14,726 nucleotides of DNA from Candidatus Scybalocola fimicaballi (GTDB lineage Bacteria > Bacteroidota > Bacteroidia > Bacteroidales > Paludibacteraceae), in NCBI GenBank assembly GCA_002317115.1, contig DCIP01000047.1, forward strand, positions 6,917 through 21,642. The letters run 5' to 3'. This document shows positions 7,581-13,802 of the stretch, piece after piece. Numbering within the stretch: position 1 is the stretch's first letter; every line of letters begins with the position of its first letter. The notes under the pieces were generated by a model that was not told where the DNA came from, did no database searches, and was given only the letters and a program-made list of their open reading frames with translations. A program made the position numbers and the translations under genes.

Positions 7581-7604
7581 TTCATAATTCACAATTCATA
7601 ATGC
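7581..7604. repeat. AT-rich short intergenic repeat
   Basis: TTCATAATTCACAATTCATA followed by ATGCAT lies between the stop of the histidine kinase and the lspA promoter. It shares the ATAATGCAT core with the run at 3697-3734. Confidence 0.35.
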
Positions 7605-7609
7605 ATATT

Positions 7610-8815
7610 TCATCCTTCTTTCACCTCCACTTCTATCGTCAGTCCACCTCCTGGTGTGGCGTAGGCTTTGGCAGAACCTCCGTATTGGAACGCTGTGTTC
7701 TTGACGATGGCAAGTCCAAGACCGGTGCCTCCAAGCCGACGTGAACGGCCTTTGTCTATACGGTAGAAACGTTCGAAAAGGTGGGGCAGATGTTCGGCTG
7801 GCACACCTATTCCGTTGTCGGTGAAGGTGAAGGTATAGCGGTCGCCTGATGTCTGCACCTCCACTTTGAAATATGTGGCTTCAGTGGCGTAGGCGATGGC
7901 GTTGCTGAAGATGTTGCGGAATAGTGAGTAGATGAGCGATGCGTCGCCTGTCATCGGTAGCTTGTCTGGAATACGCATCTGTAACTGCATCTTGTTCTCT
8001 GTGAATCTTGCCGATGTCTCTTCCTGTATCTGACGTAGAATATCTGCTGCGTCTATCGGTGTTTTTGGTCGGATGATGTGTGCCTCGTCCAGACGGGTGA
8101 GTGTACTCATATCCGATAGCAACTGACTCAATCGTCTGCTTTGTGAATGACATCTTTGGAGGAAAGCGTGTCTTTTCTCTTCAGGCATCGACGGGTTGGA
8201 CACCAACGTCTCCAGATAGCCTTCGATTGTTGCGGCTGGAGTTTTCAACTCATGTGCGGCATTCTCTGTAAGCTGTCGTTTGATGCGTTGTTTCTCTTTC
8301 TCGCTATATTCAAATCGGTGACGGAAATAGGTGGCGGTGGCAATAAGTAGAAGAATGCCGACAGTGTAATAAAGGAATGTGTAGTCGTGTTCCAACGAGC
8401 GTGTCAGTTCGGCGGAGTAGGGCACGGATGATCGCACTATCTTGTCGTCGAATCGCGTCGCAGAGTAGAAATACATCTCACCATTAGTCTCGGATGCTCG
8501 TTTGATGGCATAGCCGTTACCGTGTTGCAGAGCCTCTTGGATCTCCTCACGCTGAAGGTGGTTGCGCATGTTAGACACCTCTTCTTCTGAGTCGGACAAC
8601 ACATTTCCATTGATATCGGTAACGGTTACGCGGATATGCGAATCCCCACGTCCTTCAAGGAAATGATAGTTGTTGAGCTGCAGTTGGGAGTGCAGTATGT
8701 CGACGCGGAAAGCGTGCTCGCGTCGGTACTCATAGATTCCGAAGAAGAGCGTGAAGAGGCTGGCAAGAATGGTCGCAGCGACAAAGATTCTGTTTGTGAG
8801 GCGAGTCTGTATCAT
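7610..8815 (-). CDS. PhoR-like sensor histidine kinase
   Basis: This 401-residue protein is read from the ATG at 8815, which overlaps the stop of the response-regulator gene as ATGA; a longer frame reaches 8857 but would overlap more. It has membrane segments at about 9-29 and 146-164 flanking a periplasmic sensor of about 115 residues. Then come a dimerisation/phosphoacceptor domain with ENAAHELKTPAATIEGYLETL (H188) and an ATPase domain with the N box NIFSNAIAYA, DNGIGVP, LFERFYRIDKGRSR and GGTGLGLAIVKN. No PAS or HAMP domain is obvious. The layout matches PhoR/PhoP-type kinases common in Bacteroidetes. Phosphate as the signal is inferred from the phosphate-transporter genes and the repeat array nearby, not from the kinase itself. 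Confidence 0.92.
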   Translation of the reverse strand: MIQTRLTNRIFVAATILASLFTLFFGIYEYRREHAFRVDILHSQLQLNNYHFLEGRGDSHIRVTVTDINGNVLSDSEEEVSNMRNHLQREEIQEALQHGNGYAIKRASETNGEMYFYSATRFDDKIVRSSVPYSAELTRSLEHDYTFLYYTVGILLLIATATYFRHRFEYSEKEKQRIKRQLTENAAHELKTPAATIEGYLETLVSNPSMPEEKRHAFLQRCHSQSRRLSQLLSDMSTLTRLDEAHIIRPKTPIDAADILRQIQEETSARFTENKMQLQMRIPDKLPMTGDASLIYSLFRNIFSNAIAYATEATYFKVEVQTSGDRYTFTFTDNGIGVPAEHLPHLFERFYRIDKGRSRRLGGTGLGLAIVKNTAFQYGGSAKAYATPGGGLTIEVEVKEG

Positions 8816-9525
8816 TTGCTGAACATATATCCGTAGCCGAATTTGGTGCGCAGACACTCACCATATCGTCCTATTTTCTTTCTTATTCGTGTGATATTGA
8901 CGTCGACGGTACGGTCGAGCACAATCGCGTCGTCGGGCCAAACGGCATGAAGAATTTTTTCTCTTGAGAAGACTTGTTGAGGCTTGGAAAGCAGAAGTGC
9001 CAACACCTCAAATTCAAGTTTGGAGAAGGCGATTTCCTCTCCGTCGACAGTGCATTCCTTGCGATCGAGATTAAGCACGATGCCCTCAAACTGGATAATA
9101 TTCTCTTTTGGGGCGGAAGTGGCGTCGACGTGGGGATTATCATTCTGGCTCGACGCTATTCTTCTCAACACAGCCTTCACTCTGGCTTTCACCTCACTGA
9201 TGCGGAAGGGTTTGCAAATATAGTCGTCGCTGCCGAGATTGAAACCAGTCAGCAGGTCCGACTCCATTGTTTTGGCAGTGCAGAAGATAATGGATATGTT
9301 GGCGGTGCGAGGATTGTTTTTCAGCTCCTTAGCCCATTCAAATCCTGATTTTGGAGTCATCATCACGTCGAGAAGGATAAGGTCCACCGGTTGCTCATCC
9401 AATATTTTCTGACCATCATCAGCACTCTCCGCCACCTGTACATCGTAGTCTTCCATTTCAAGATTGAAACGGAGAATCTCACAGATATCCGGCTCGTCGT
9501 CGACTATAAGAATTCGTTTTGCCAT
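8812..9525 (-). CDS. OmpR/PhoB-family response regulator
   Basis: This 237-residue protein has a receiver domain (1-120) with the acidic pair D9-D10, phosphoacceptor D53 in LILLDVMM, T83 in FCTAK and K105 in ICKPF. A winged-helix DNA-binding domain (about 142-235) follows, with RKECTVDGEEIAFSKLEFEVL, the recognition region DRTVDVNITRIRKKIG and the wing ending RTKFGYGYMF. Sequence and length match PhoB/PhoP-type regulators, which bind direct repeats with 11-bp spacing. Such repeats are present at 12495-12606, and one copy of the same 9-mer lies about 90 bases upstream of this gene. The kinase gene starts inside its stop codon, so the two form an operon. Confidence 0.93.
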   Translation of the reverse strand: MAKRILIVDDEPDICEILRFNLEMEDYDVQVAESADDGQKILDEQPVDLILLDVMMTPKSGFEWAKELKNNPRTANISIIFCTAKTMESDLLTGFNLGSDDYICKPFRISEVKARVKAVLRRIASSQNDNPHVDATSAPKENIIQFEGIVLNLDRKECTVDGEEIAFSKLEFEVLALLLSKPQQVFSREKILHAVWPDDAIVLDRTVDVNITRIRKKIGRYGECLRTKFGYGYMFSK

Positions 9526-9613
9526 AGCTTTATTAGATTTCTGAGTGCAATGTTAGTCAATTTCATTCAAATATCACTCACCAAAATCTAATCAGCCCAT
9601 GATTTTAATAATA

Positions 9614-9622
9614 TTGTAACAA
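9614..9622 (-). promoter_or_regulatory. Candidate Pho-box half-site upstream of the response regulator
   Basis: TTGTAACAA on the + strand is an exact copy of the 9-mer in the phosphate-transporter arrays. It is 89 bases upstream of the response-regulator start. Only one copy is clear; the window 11 bases toward the gene (TTTTAATAA) is a poor match. A near -7 element lies between it and the gene (GATATTTG on the - strand, 9568-9575). Autoregulation is a hypothesis. Confidence 0.35.
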
Positions 9623-9639
9623 ATTGGAGGAGAAAGTCG

Positions 9640-10110
9640 TTAAGCGATGTGGCCTAAACGATAAGAGGCAGTTAAGTAGCTATTGTTTTCATAATATGTG
9701 GAACTACGGTAATTGTCAATCTTACGCGCTATCCATGATGAAAAAACCTCGATCAAAATCTGAATGACGTTTGCTGACTCATTCTCTTCAGAGAGCGTAG
9801 ATATCAAACGCTCATACACTTTGCCTATATCAAAGTGAGTTGGTATGCGAACCTCTGTTAGTCCACTGATATTATCGTAGTTGCCCCTTGAAATATGTTT
9901 CTCTGTGATAAGTTCATCTGACACTTTGTCGATATTTTCACAATGATATACATCGGCAAGGTTATACAGCTTAGTCAAAGTGTCTTCTCCTAATGCGTTC
10001 ACAATCACACCTCTATCATTCTTAGTTTTGCGAGCTATGTACTCAACAAGTGAACAGACGAAGAAAAGGTCGTTATGATGTTGCTCTTTTGTCTTAATCT
10101 CAATCTTCAT
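9640..10110 (-). CDS. Partner protein of the DUF3990 gene (DUF3791-like N-terminus)
   Basis: This 156-residue soluble protein has no signal peptide. The N-terminal part (HHNDLFFVCSLVEYIARKTKNDRGVIVNALG...LADVYHCENIDKVSDEL) is helical and loosely resembles the DUF3791 proteins that accompany DUF3990 genes. The C-terminal part (THFDIGKVYERLISTL, IARKIDNYRSSTYYENNSYLTASYRLGHI) looks like a conserved unit of its own, and I cannot name the family. Its ATG at 10110 lies 11 bases inside the end of the DUF3990 gene, so the pair is co-transcribed and probably coupled. If DUF3990 is a toxin, this would be the natural antitoxin candidate; that is inference from gene order. Confidence 0.65.
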   Translation of the reverse strand: MKIEIKTKEQHHNDLFFVCSLVEYIARKTKNDRGVIVNALGEDTLTKLYNLADVYHCENIDKVSDELITEKHISRGNYDNISGLTEVRIPTHFDIGKVYERLISTLSEENESANVIQILIEVFSSWIARKIDNYRSSTYYENNSYLTASYRLGHIA

Positions 10111-10570
10111 AACTGCAATTTTTTGATGAGTGAAATTTTATACACTTAAGGGACTCTTCCGTGCAGAAACAAATCTGATGAGTAGGCTTTTTGAATTTAG
10201 CTAATGCCCAGAAAGCTTCGCGAGAGATGACTCCATTTAGAAAATCTGCCACATAGTTGTATATCTGGTCATCTGCCATTGCTCCTATCACAATATCATA
10301 GTCGTGGCGTTTGCCATTTCTGCAATCTGCAATGAAGTCGAGCCATTCGTCTGTCATATCTGGAAAATGTAGAATACGCATATTCTCATTAGGAGTGTAT
10401 TCATACAGAGATAATATTGGCGTTTCGTATTTGTTTGCCCATCGAATGGCTTGATGTTCAAATATGGTACAATAGAATCCTTCGCCAAAGTCCTTTGTAT
10501 ATTGTCCTTTGATGATTTGCGGATCTGTTACAGCTATGTAACTGCCGTGATATATGATTTCTTTTCCCAT
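10100..10570 (-). CDS. DUF3990 protein, ADP-ribosyltransferase-fold-like
   Basis: This 156-residue soluble protein has the DUF3990 (PF13151) pattern: IIYHGSYIAVTDPQI (5-19), KDFGEGFYCTIFEHQAIRWANK (26-47), YDIVIGAMADDQIYNYV (91-107) and QICFCTEESLKCIKF (132-146). The YHGS start and GxGFYxT turn are reminiscent of the NAD-binding core of ADP-ribosyltransferases, to whose clan I recall this family being assigned. No experimental activity is claimed here. The ATG at 10570 is preceded by an A/T-rich 213-base gap with only a near-match -7 element. The gene overlaps its downstream partner by 11 bases and sits between the two-component system and the phosphate transporter without obvious relation to them. 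Confidence 0.8.
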   Translation of the reverse strand: MGKEIIYHGSYIAVTDPQIIKGQYTKDFGEGFYCTIFEHQAIRWANKYETPILSLYEYTPNENMRILHFPDMTDEWLDFIADCRNGKRHDYDIVIGAMADDQIYNYVADFLNGVISREAFWALAKFKKPTHQICFCTEESLKCIKFHSSKNCSYED

Positions 10571-10783
10571 AAGAATAGTCGTTCTTAGAATGCAGTTTGT
10601 TCTGCAATTTTAACATTATTCTTTGAAATAAAAGAACGAATTCGGGAGAATGTTGGTATGAATCTCAATTTTAAATGATGCGAGCCAGCCTTTCACAACA
10701 ATTTAATATCGTTGTCATAAATCTGTAATAATGGGAGCCGACCTTTGCGACGTGAGAGAAAACATAGCCTCACAACGTATGAA
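10571..10783. other. Intergenic gap upstream of the DUF3990 gene
   Basis: No gene is seen in these 213 bases. On the - strand there is a near -7 element (TAAAATTG, 10605-10612). The inverted pair CGTTCTT (10580-10586)/AAGAACG (10632-10638) and a small dyad TGCAG/CTGCA (10591-10595 and 10602-10606) surround that element and could be an operator. A loose direct repeat (GCGAGCCAGCCTTTCAC at 10680, GGGAGCCGACCTTTGCG at 10733) lies nearer the transporter gene. No convincing terminator for the transporter was found. Confidence 0.3.
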
Positions 10784-12469
10784 TCACACTCTCGTCTGTC
10801 TTGCCTTGCTCTGCACTACATTAAGTACGTAGTCGCCAAGCTTCTCAAGTCCGTTGACAAAGTCGATGAAGAAGGCTCCAAGTTGGTAGTCGTACTGACC
10901 TGCGGCGATATTCTCAAGGTTTTTATTGCGGAGCTGAGTGCGTAGTGCATTGATCTCATCCTCAATCTTATAACTGCGGGAGATATCGTGTCCTTCACCT
11001 TCTGGCTGCTGAAGTGTCTCAGTCATCAGAGATAGAGCGTTTGAAACAAGTCCCTCCATGTTGTGGATCTGCTCAAGTTGGGCTGAGGTGAAATGCTCCT
11101 TGCAATTCTCTCGTTTACGGCTTAATGTACGGGCAAGTGAGAAACAGCAGTCTCCTATACTCTCCAAATCATCCACCTCACGGAGCATTCTCTGCACTTG
11201 TCTCTTGGCGTCGTCGGAAAGTCTACCTTCACTCACCTGCTGCAGGTAGTGTGCGATCTCATACTCCATATTATCAGTGATTCCCTCGTATTTCTCCACT
11301 TTCTTGAAGATCTCCTGGAAATCGCCGTCGTTAGTGATTCCATGCATTGAGAGAACGTAGTTGAAGGATTTCTGACAACGCTCTGCGAAGAATACAATCT
11401 CTTTACGTGCCTGTAGTATCGACAACTCTGCAGTAGATAAAAATCCTCCTGAGATAAATTTCAAACGTGGCTCGTCCTGCTCTTCCTTGGCTGGCAATAC
11501 TCGGCAGACGAAATTCTCAATCTGATGTACGAATCCGATTAGCAACAGTGTGTTGAAGATATTGAAGGCTGTATGGAACATTGATAGCTTGAACAATCCG
11601 TTGTCGCCGGCATGCATCACATCCTCCACAAACCAGCTAACTGCGTTGCAGAAAGGATAGAATATCAACAGCACAACAACCACTCCGAAGACGTTGAAGA
11701 ACATGTGTGCCAATGCCGCTCTACGTGCCTGTGTGCCTGCTGTCATTGATGCCATTAGGGCTGTGATGGTTGTCCCGATATTCTGTCCCATCGCAAGTGC
11801 CGCTGCCTGTTCAAGTCCAAAACCTGGAATATTCATATCGAATAGCATCAATGTGATTGCCATTGTGGCTGCCGACGCCTGTACGAGCATCGTGACCAAG
11901 GCTCCGACTAAGACGAAAAGTAGGATAGTGAGGAATCCTCCGTCGGCAACTTTAGAAAGCATGAGCGCTACCATCTCTCCTATGTTCAAGTCGGTAGCGG
12001 CTTTCTGTAGGAAACTCAATCCCATAAATAGGAATGCGAAACCGAAGATGAATTCACCTATTGATTTGCGCTTGCTCTGTTTGCTGAACATCAATGGGAT
12101 TCCAAAGGCGATGAGTGGCAAGGCAAGTGACGCGATGTTCACTTTGAAACCAATCGCTGAGATAATCCATGCTGTGACGGTTGTTCCGACGTTGGCTCCC
12201 ATGATGACTCCAATCGCCTGTGCAAGATTCATCAATCCGGCGTTGACAAATGACACAACCATCACGGTTGTTGCCGACGACGACTGTATTAATGCTGTTA
12301 CTACTATACCCGTCAACACTCCATACAGACGATGCTTGGTCATTGCCGCAAGAATGTTTCGGAGTCTGTCTCCGGCAAACTTTTCAAGACCTTCGCTCAT
12401 GGTTTTCATTCCGAATAGGAATAGTCCGAGCGAACCTAAAAGGGAAAGAATATTTCCGATTGTACCCAT
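10784..12469 (-). CDS. Na+/phosphate cotransporter (NptA/YjbB type) with PhoU-like tail
   Basis: This 561-residue membrane protein has two inverted Na/Pi-cotransporter repeats (PF02690). Each has the signature pair: QSSSAT (62-67) with GANVGTTVTA (91-100), and QASAAT (197-202) with GQNIGTTITA (228-237). These glutamine-serine motifs form the substrate sites in this family. About eight to ten hydrophobic segments lie within residues 1-320. Residues about 340-550 are a charged helical domain resembling PhoU, as usual for bacterial members. The product should import (or, by some proposals, export) inorganic phosphate across the inner membrane coupled to sodium. It has a -7 element and a phased Pho-box-like array directly upstream, so induction by phosphate starvation is likely. 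A decayed second phosphate transporter is divergently placed. Confidence 0.93.
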   Translation of the reverse strand: MGTIGNILSLLGSLGLFLFGMKTMSEGLEKFAGDRLRNILAAMTKHRLYGVLTGIVVTALIQSSSATTVMVVSFVNAGLMNLAQAIGVIMGANVGTTVTAWIISAIGFKVNIASLALPLIAFGIPLMFSKQSKRKSIGEFIFGFAFLFMGLSFLQKAATDLNIGEMVALMLSKVADGGFLTILLFVLVGALVTMLVQASAATMAITLMLFDMNIPGFGLEQAAALAMGQNIGTTITALMASMTAGTQARRAALAHMFFNVFGVVVVLLIFYPFCNAVSWFVEDVMHAGDNGLFKLSMFHTAFNIFNTLLLIGFVHQIENFVCRVLPAKEEQDEPRLKFISGGFLSTAELSILQARKEIVFFAERCQKSFNYVLSMHGITNDGDFQEIFKKVEKYEGITDNMEYEIAHYLQQVSEGRLSDDAKRQVQRMLREVDDLESIGDCCFSLARTLSRKRENCKEHFTSAQLEQIHNMEGLVSNALSLMTETLQQPEGEGHDISRSYKIEDEINALRTQLRNKNLENIAAGQYDYQLGAFFIDFVNGLEKLGDYVLNVVQSKARQTRV

Positions 12470-12494
12470 TGTACTCGAATTATGTGTTTGAAAT

Positions 12495-12558
12495 TTGTTG
12501 CAAATCTATTTCAAAGATGTTTCAAACTTGTTACAATTCACAGAATATATTGTTACAA
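12495..12558 (-). promoter_or_regulatory. 11-bp-phased direct repeats, Pho-box-like operator of the Na/Pi transporter
   Basis: Nine-base windows starting every 11 bases read, on the + strand: 12495 TTGTTGCAA, 12506 CTATTTCAA, 12517 ATGTTTCAA, 12528 TTGTTACAA, 12539 no match, 12550 TTGTTACAA. All five keep CAA at the same place and the two outer ones are identical. Read toward the transporter the unit is TTGWAACAA. Tandem units at one-turn spacing are what PhoB/PhoP-type dimers bind. The first window overlaps the -7 element and may be a chance match. Confidence 0.65.
12501..12508 (-). promoter_or_regulatory. -7 promoter element of the Na/Pi transporter
   Basis: The - strand reads TAGATTTG, a perfect TAnnTTTG match, ending 31 bases before the ATG. 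The normal -33 TTTG at 19-base spacing is missing (bases 12528-12531). The phased repeats occupy that region instead, as expected for an activator-dependent promoter. Confidence 0.65.
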
Positions 12559-12564
12559 CTCTTA

Positions 12565-12606
12565 TTGTAATGAGAATGAAACAAGTTCGTAAAGTTTTTG
12601 TAACAA
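12565..12606 (+). promoter_or_regulatory. Second 11-bp-phased array facing the PHO4 remnant
   Basis: Windows at 12565 TTGTAATGA, 12576 ATGAAACAA, 12587 TCGTAAAGT and 12598 TTGTAACAA are spaced by 11 bases. Against TTGTAACAA they match at 7, 7, 5 and 9 of 9 positions. A near -7 element (AATCTTTG, 12615-12622) follows. The array points to the + strand and would have been the promoter of the now broken phosphate transporter. Confidence 0.5.
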
Positions 12607-12680
12607 CCAAAACGAATCTTTGCCGAAAATTTAAGTAAAGATTATGGTTAAACTTACGAAACACAAATATCAGACTAATT

Positions 12681-13720
12681 ATGGATATAGAAAAAGCAAA
12701 GAAGATTCAGCGGTATTATGAATATGTCGTGGCGATTGCTTTCGTCGTGGGTATGGTGGCGATGTGGATCAGCCGAATGGTATTCACGTTCACATATCGT
12801 GTCAATGGTAAAACAACTGCTTATAATGGCGACATGGGAGGCTTGACAAGCAGTTCGTTGAAAATTGGAATCTTCTCTGGTATCGCAGTGACTAGCATTA
12901 TATGGTTCTTGCTAATCAATGGTTTGAAGGGTAGCTCTTTCATGTCGCCAGAATTGAAAAGTATGATTAACGAGAATACGTGGTATATACTTGGCCTTGG
13001 AGTCGTGATATTCAGCGTCGTCATGACTGCGATGAGTGCCTTGAAACTGTCGGTGCTTAAGTTTGTGGTGTTGCTTGGAACATTCGCTCTTGCGATGGCT
13101 TTTGCTGGCAACGACCTTGTGAATTTCGTCGGAGTACCGTTGACAGGACTGGAGGCATATCAGGATTATATCGCAAACGGAAATGGCGATCCCGACGGAT
13201 TCTATATTCAGGATTGATTGAGGATGAGCGTCATGCATTGAAACGTCAGCGCAAACAGGAGATTATCTCTATGCAGCGTCTTGACACTGTGACTGTGATC
13301 AGCAGAAACACATGGTATTTCCTTGGTATCAACTCGTGTCAGCAGATGCTTTATAGCTTGAAACGAATCAATGAGCCTCTACGTGAACATATAGGCAATA
13401 GTTTCCAGCCTCTTCCAACCCAGTATCACAACCATTTCTTGGAGATGCGTAATAATTTGGTCTCTCTTTATCAGAGAGCGTCGAATATGCTTTCGACGGG
13501 GGATTTCACCAATGCGGAGCAACTTCGTAAGGAGGGCGAGACGCTTCAGCTTAGTATAGCAGAGGATCGTAAGCAAGCATTGGATTCTATCCATAGCGGA
13601 ACAAAGAATCTTAACACTTTATTCCTTAGAATCCATATTATGCAGGAGAGTCAGGAGCTTATCGGTTGCCTTCGTCACATGATCCGAGGCATGAATAAGT
13701 TTGCTGGAGGAGAAGGTTGA
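12681..13720 (+). pseudogene. Broken PHO4/Pit-family inorganic phosphate transporter
   Basis: Two out-of-frame pieces of one family lie end to end. Piece 1 (12681-13217, 178 residues) has the hydrophobic segments before and within the second PHO4 half, with FKV-like VLKFVVLLGTFALAMAFAGNDLVNFVGVPLTG, and stops at GFYIQD. Piece 2 (13214-13720, 168 residues from a TTG) is the cytoplasmic C-terminal tail: LIEDERHALKRQRKQEIISMQRLDTVTVISRNTWYFLGINSCQQMLYSLKRINEP and MQESQELIGCLRHMIRG. From memory, intact Bacteroidales relatives are 700 or more residues long. Missing are the first PHO4 half, with its GVSNDAVNF-type motif, and several hundred residues between the pieces. The joint falls in GATTGATTGA (13212-13221), which suggests a microhomology deletion. 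Translation from one piece into the other through the TTGA overlap is possible, but a working transporter is unlikely. Confidence 0.8.
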
Positions 13721-13738
13721 GATTGAATTATGAGTTAT

Positions 13739-13787
13739 AAATGCGGAATGCTGAATTTTGAATTTAGCATTCCGCATTTTGCGTTTT
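13739..13787 (+). terminator. Terminator hairpin after the PHO4 remnant
   Basis: AAATGCGGAATGCT (13739-13752) pairs perfectly with AGCATTCCGCATTT (13766-13779). The stem can extend inward through a G-T wobble and AATT/AATT to a three-base loop. It is followed by TTTTGCGTTTT. Its left arm, with flanks (TAAATGCGGAATGCTGAAT), recurs at 6433-6451. Confidence 0.75.
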
Positions 13788-13802
13788 AATGACTATAGCT
13801 TT

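Noticed and set aside
8816..8857. A longer start for the histidine kinase at 8857
   Set aside because: It would overlap the response regulator by 46 bases; the ATG at 8815 gives the usual ATGA overlap and still leaves a short cytoplasmic segment before the first membrane helix.
10680..10749. Loose direct repeat GCGAGCCAGCCTTTCAC / GGGAGCCGACCTTTGCG as a possible attachment site or insertion scar
   Set aside because: Several mismatches, no integrase or transposase nearby, and the repeats do not flank a discrete element.
10751..10773. Hairpin CGTGAG/CTCAC downstream of the Na/Pi transporter as a terminator
   Set aside because: Only five to six base pairs and no T-run on the - strand side.
11694..12491. 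A 265-codon open frame on the + strand opposite the Na/Pi transporter
   Set aside because: Its hydrophobic translation mirrors the transmembrane coding of the opposite strand; the - strand frame carries the family signatures.
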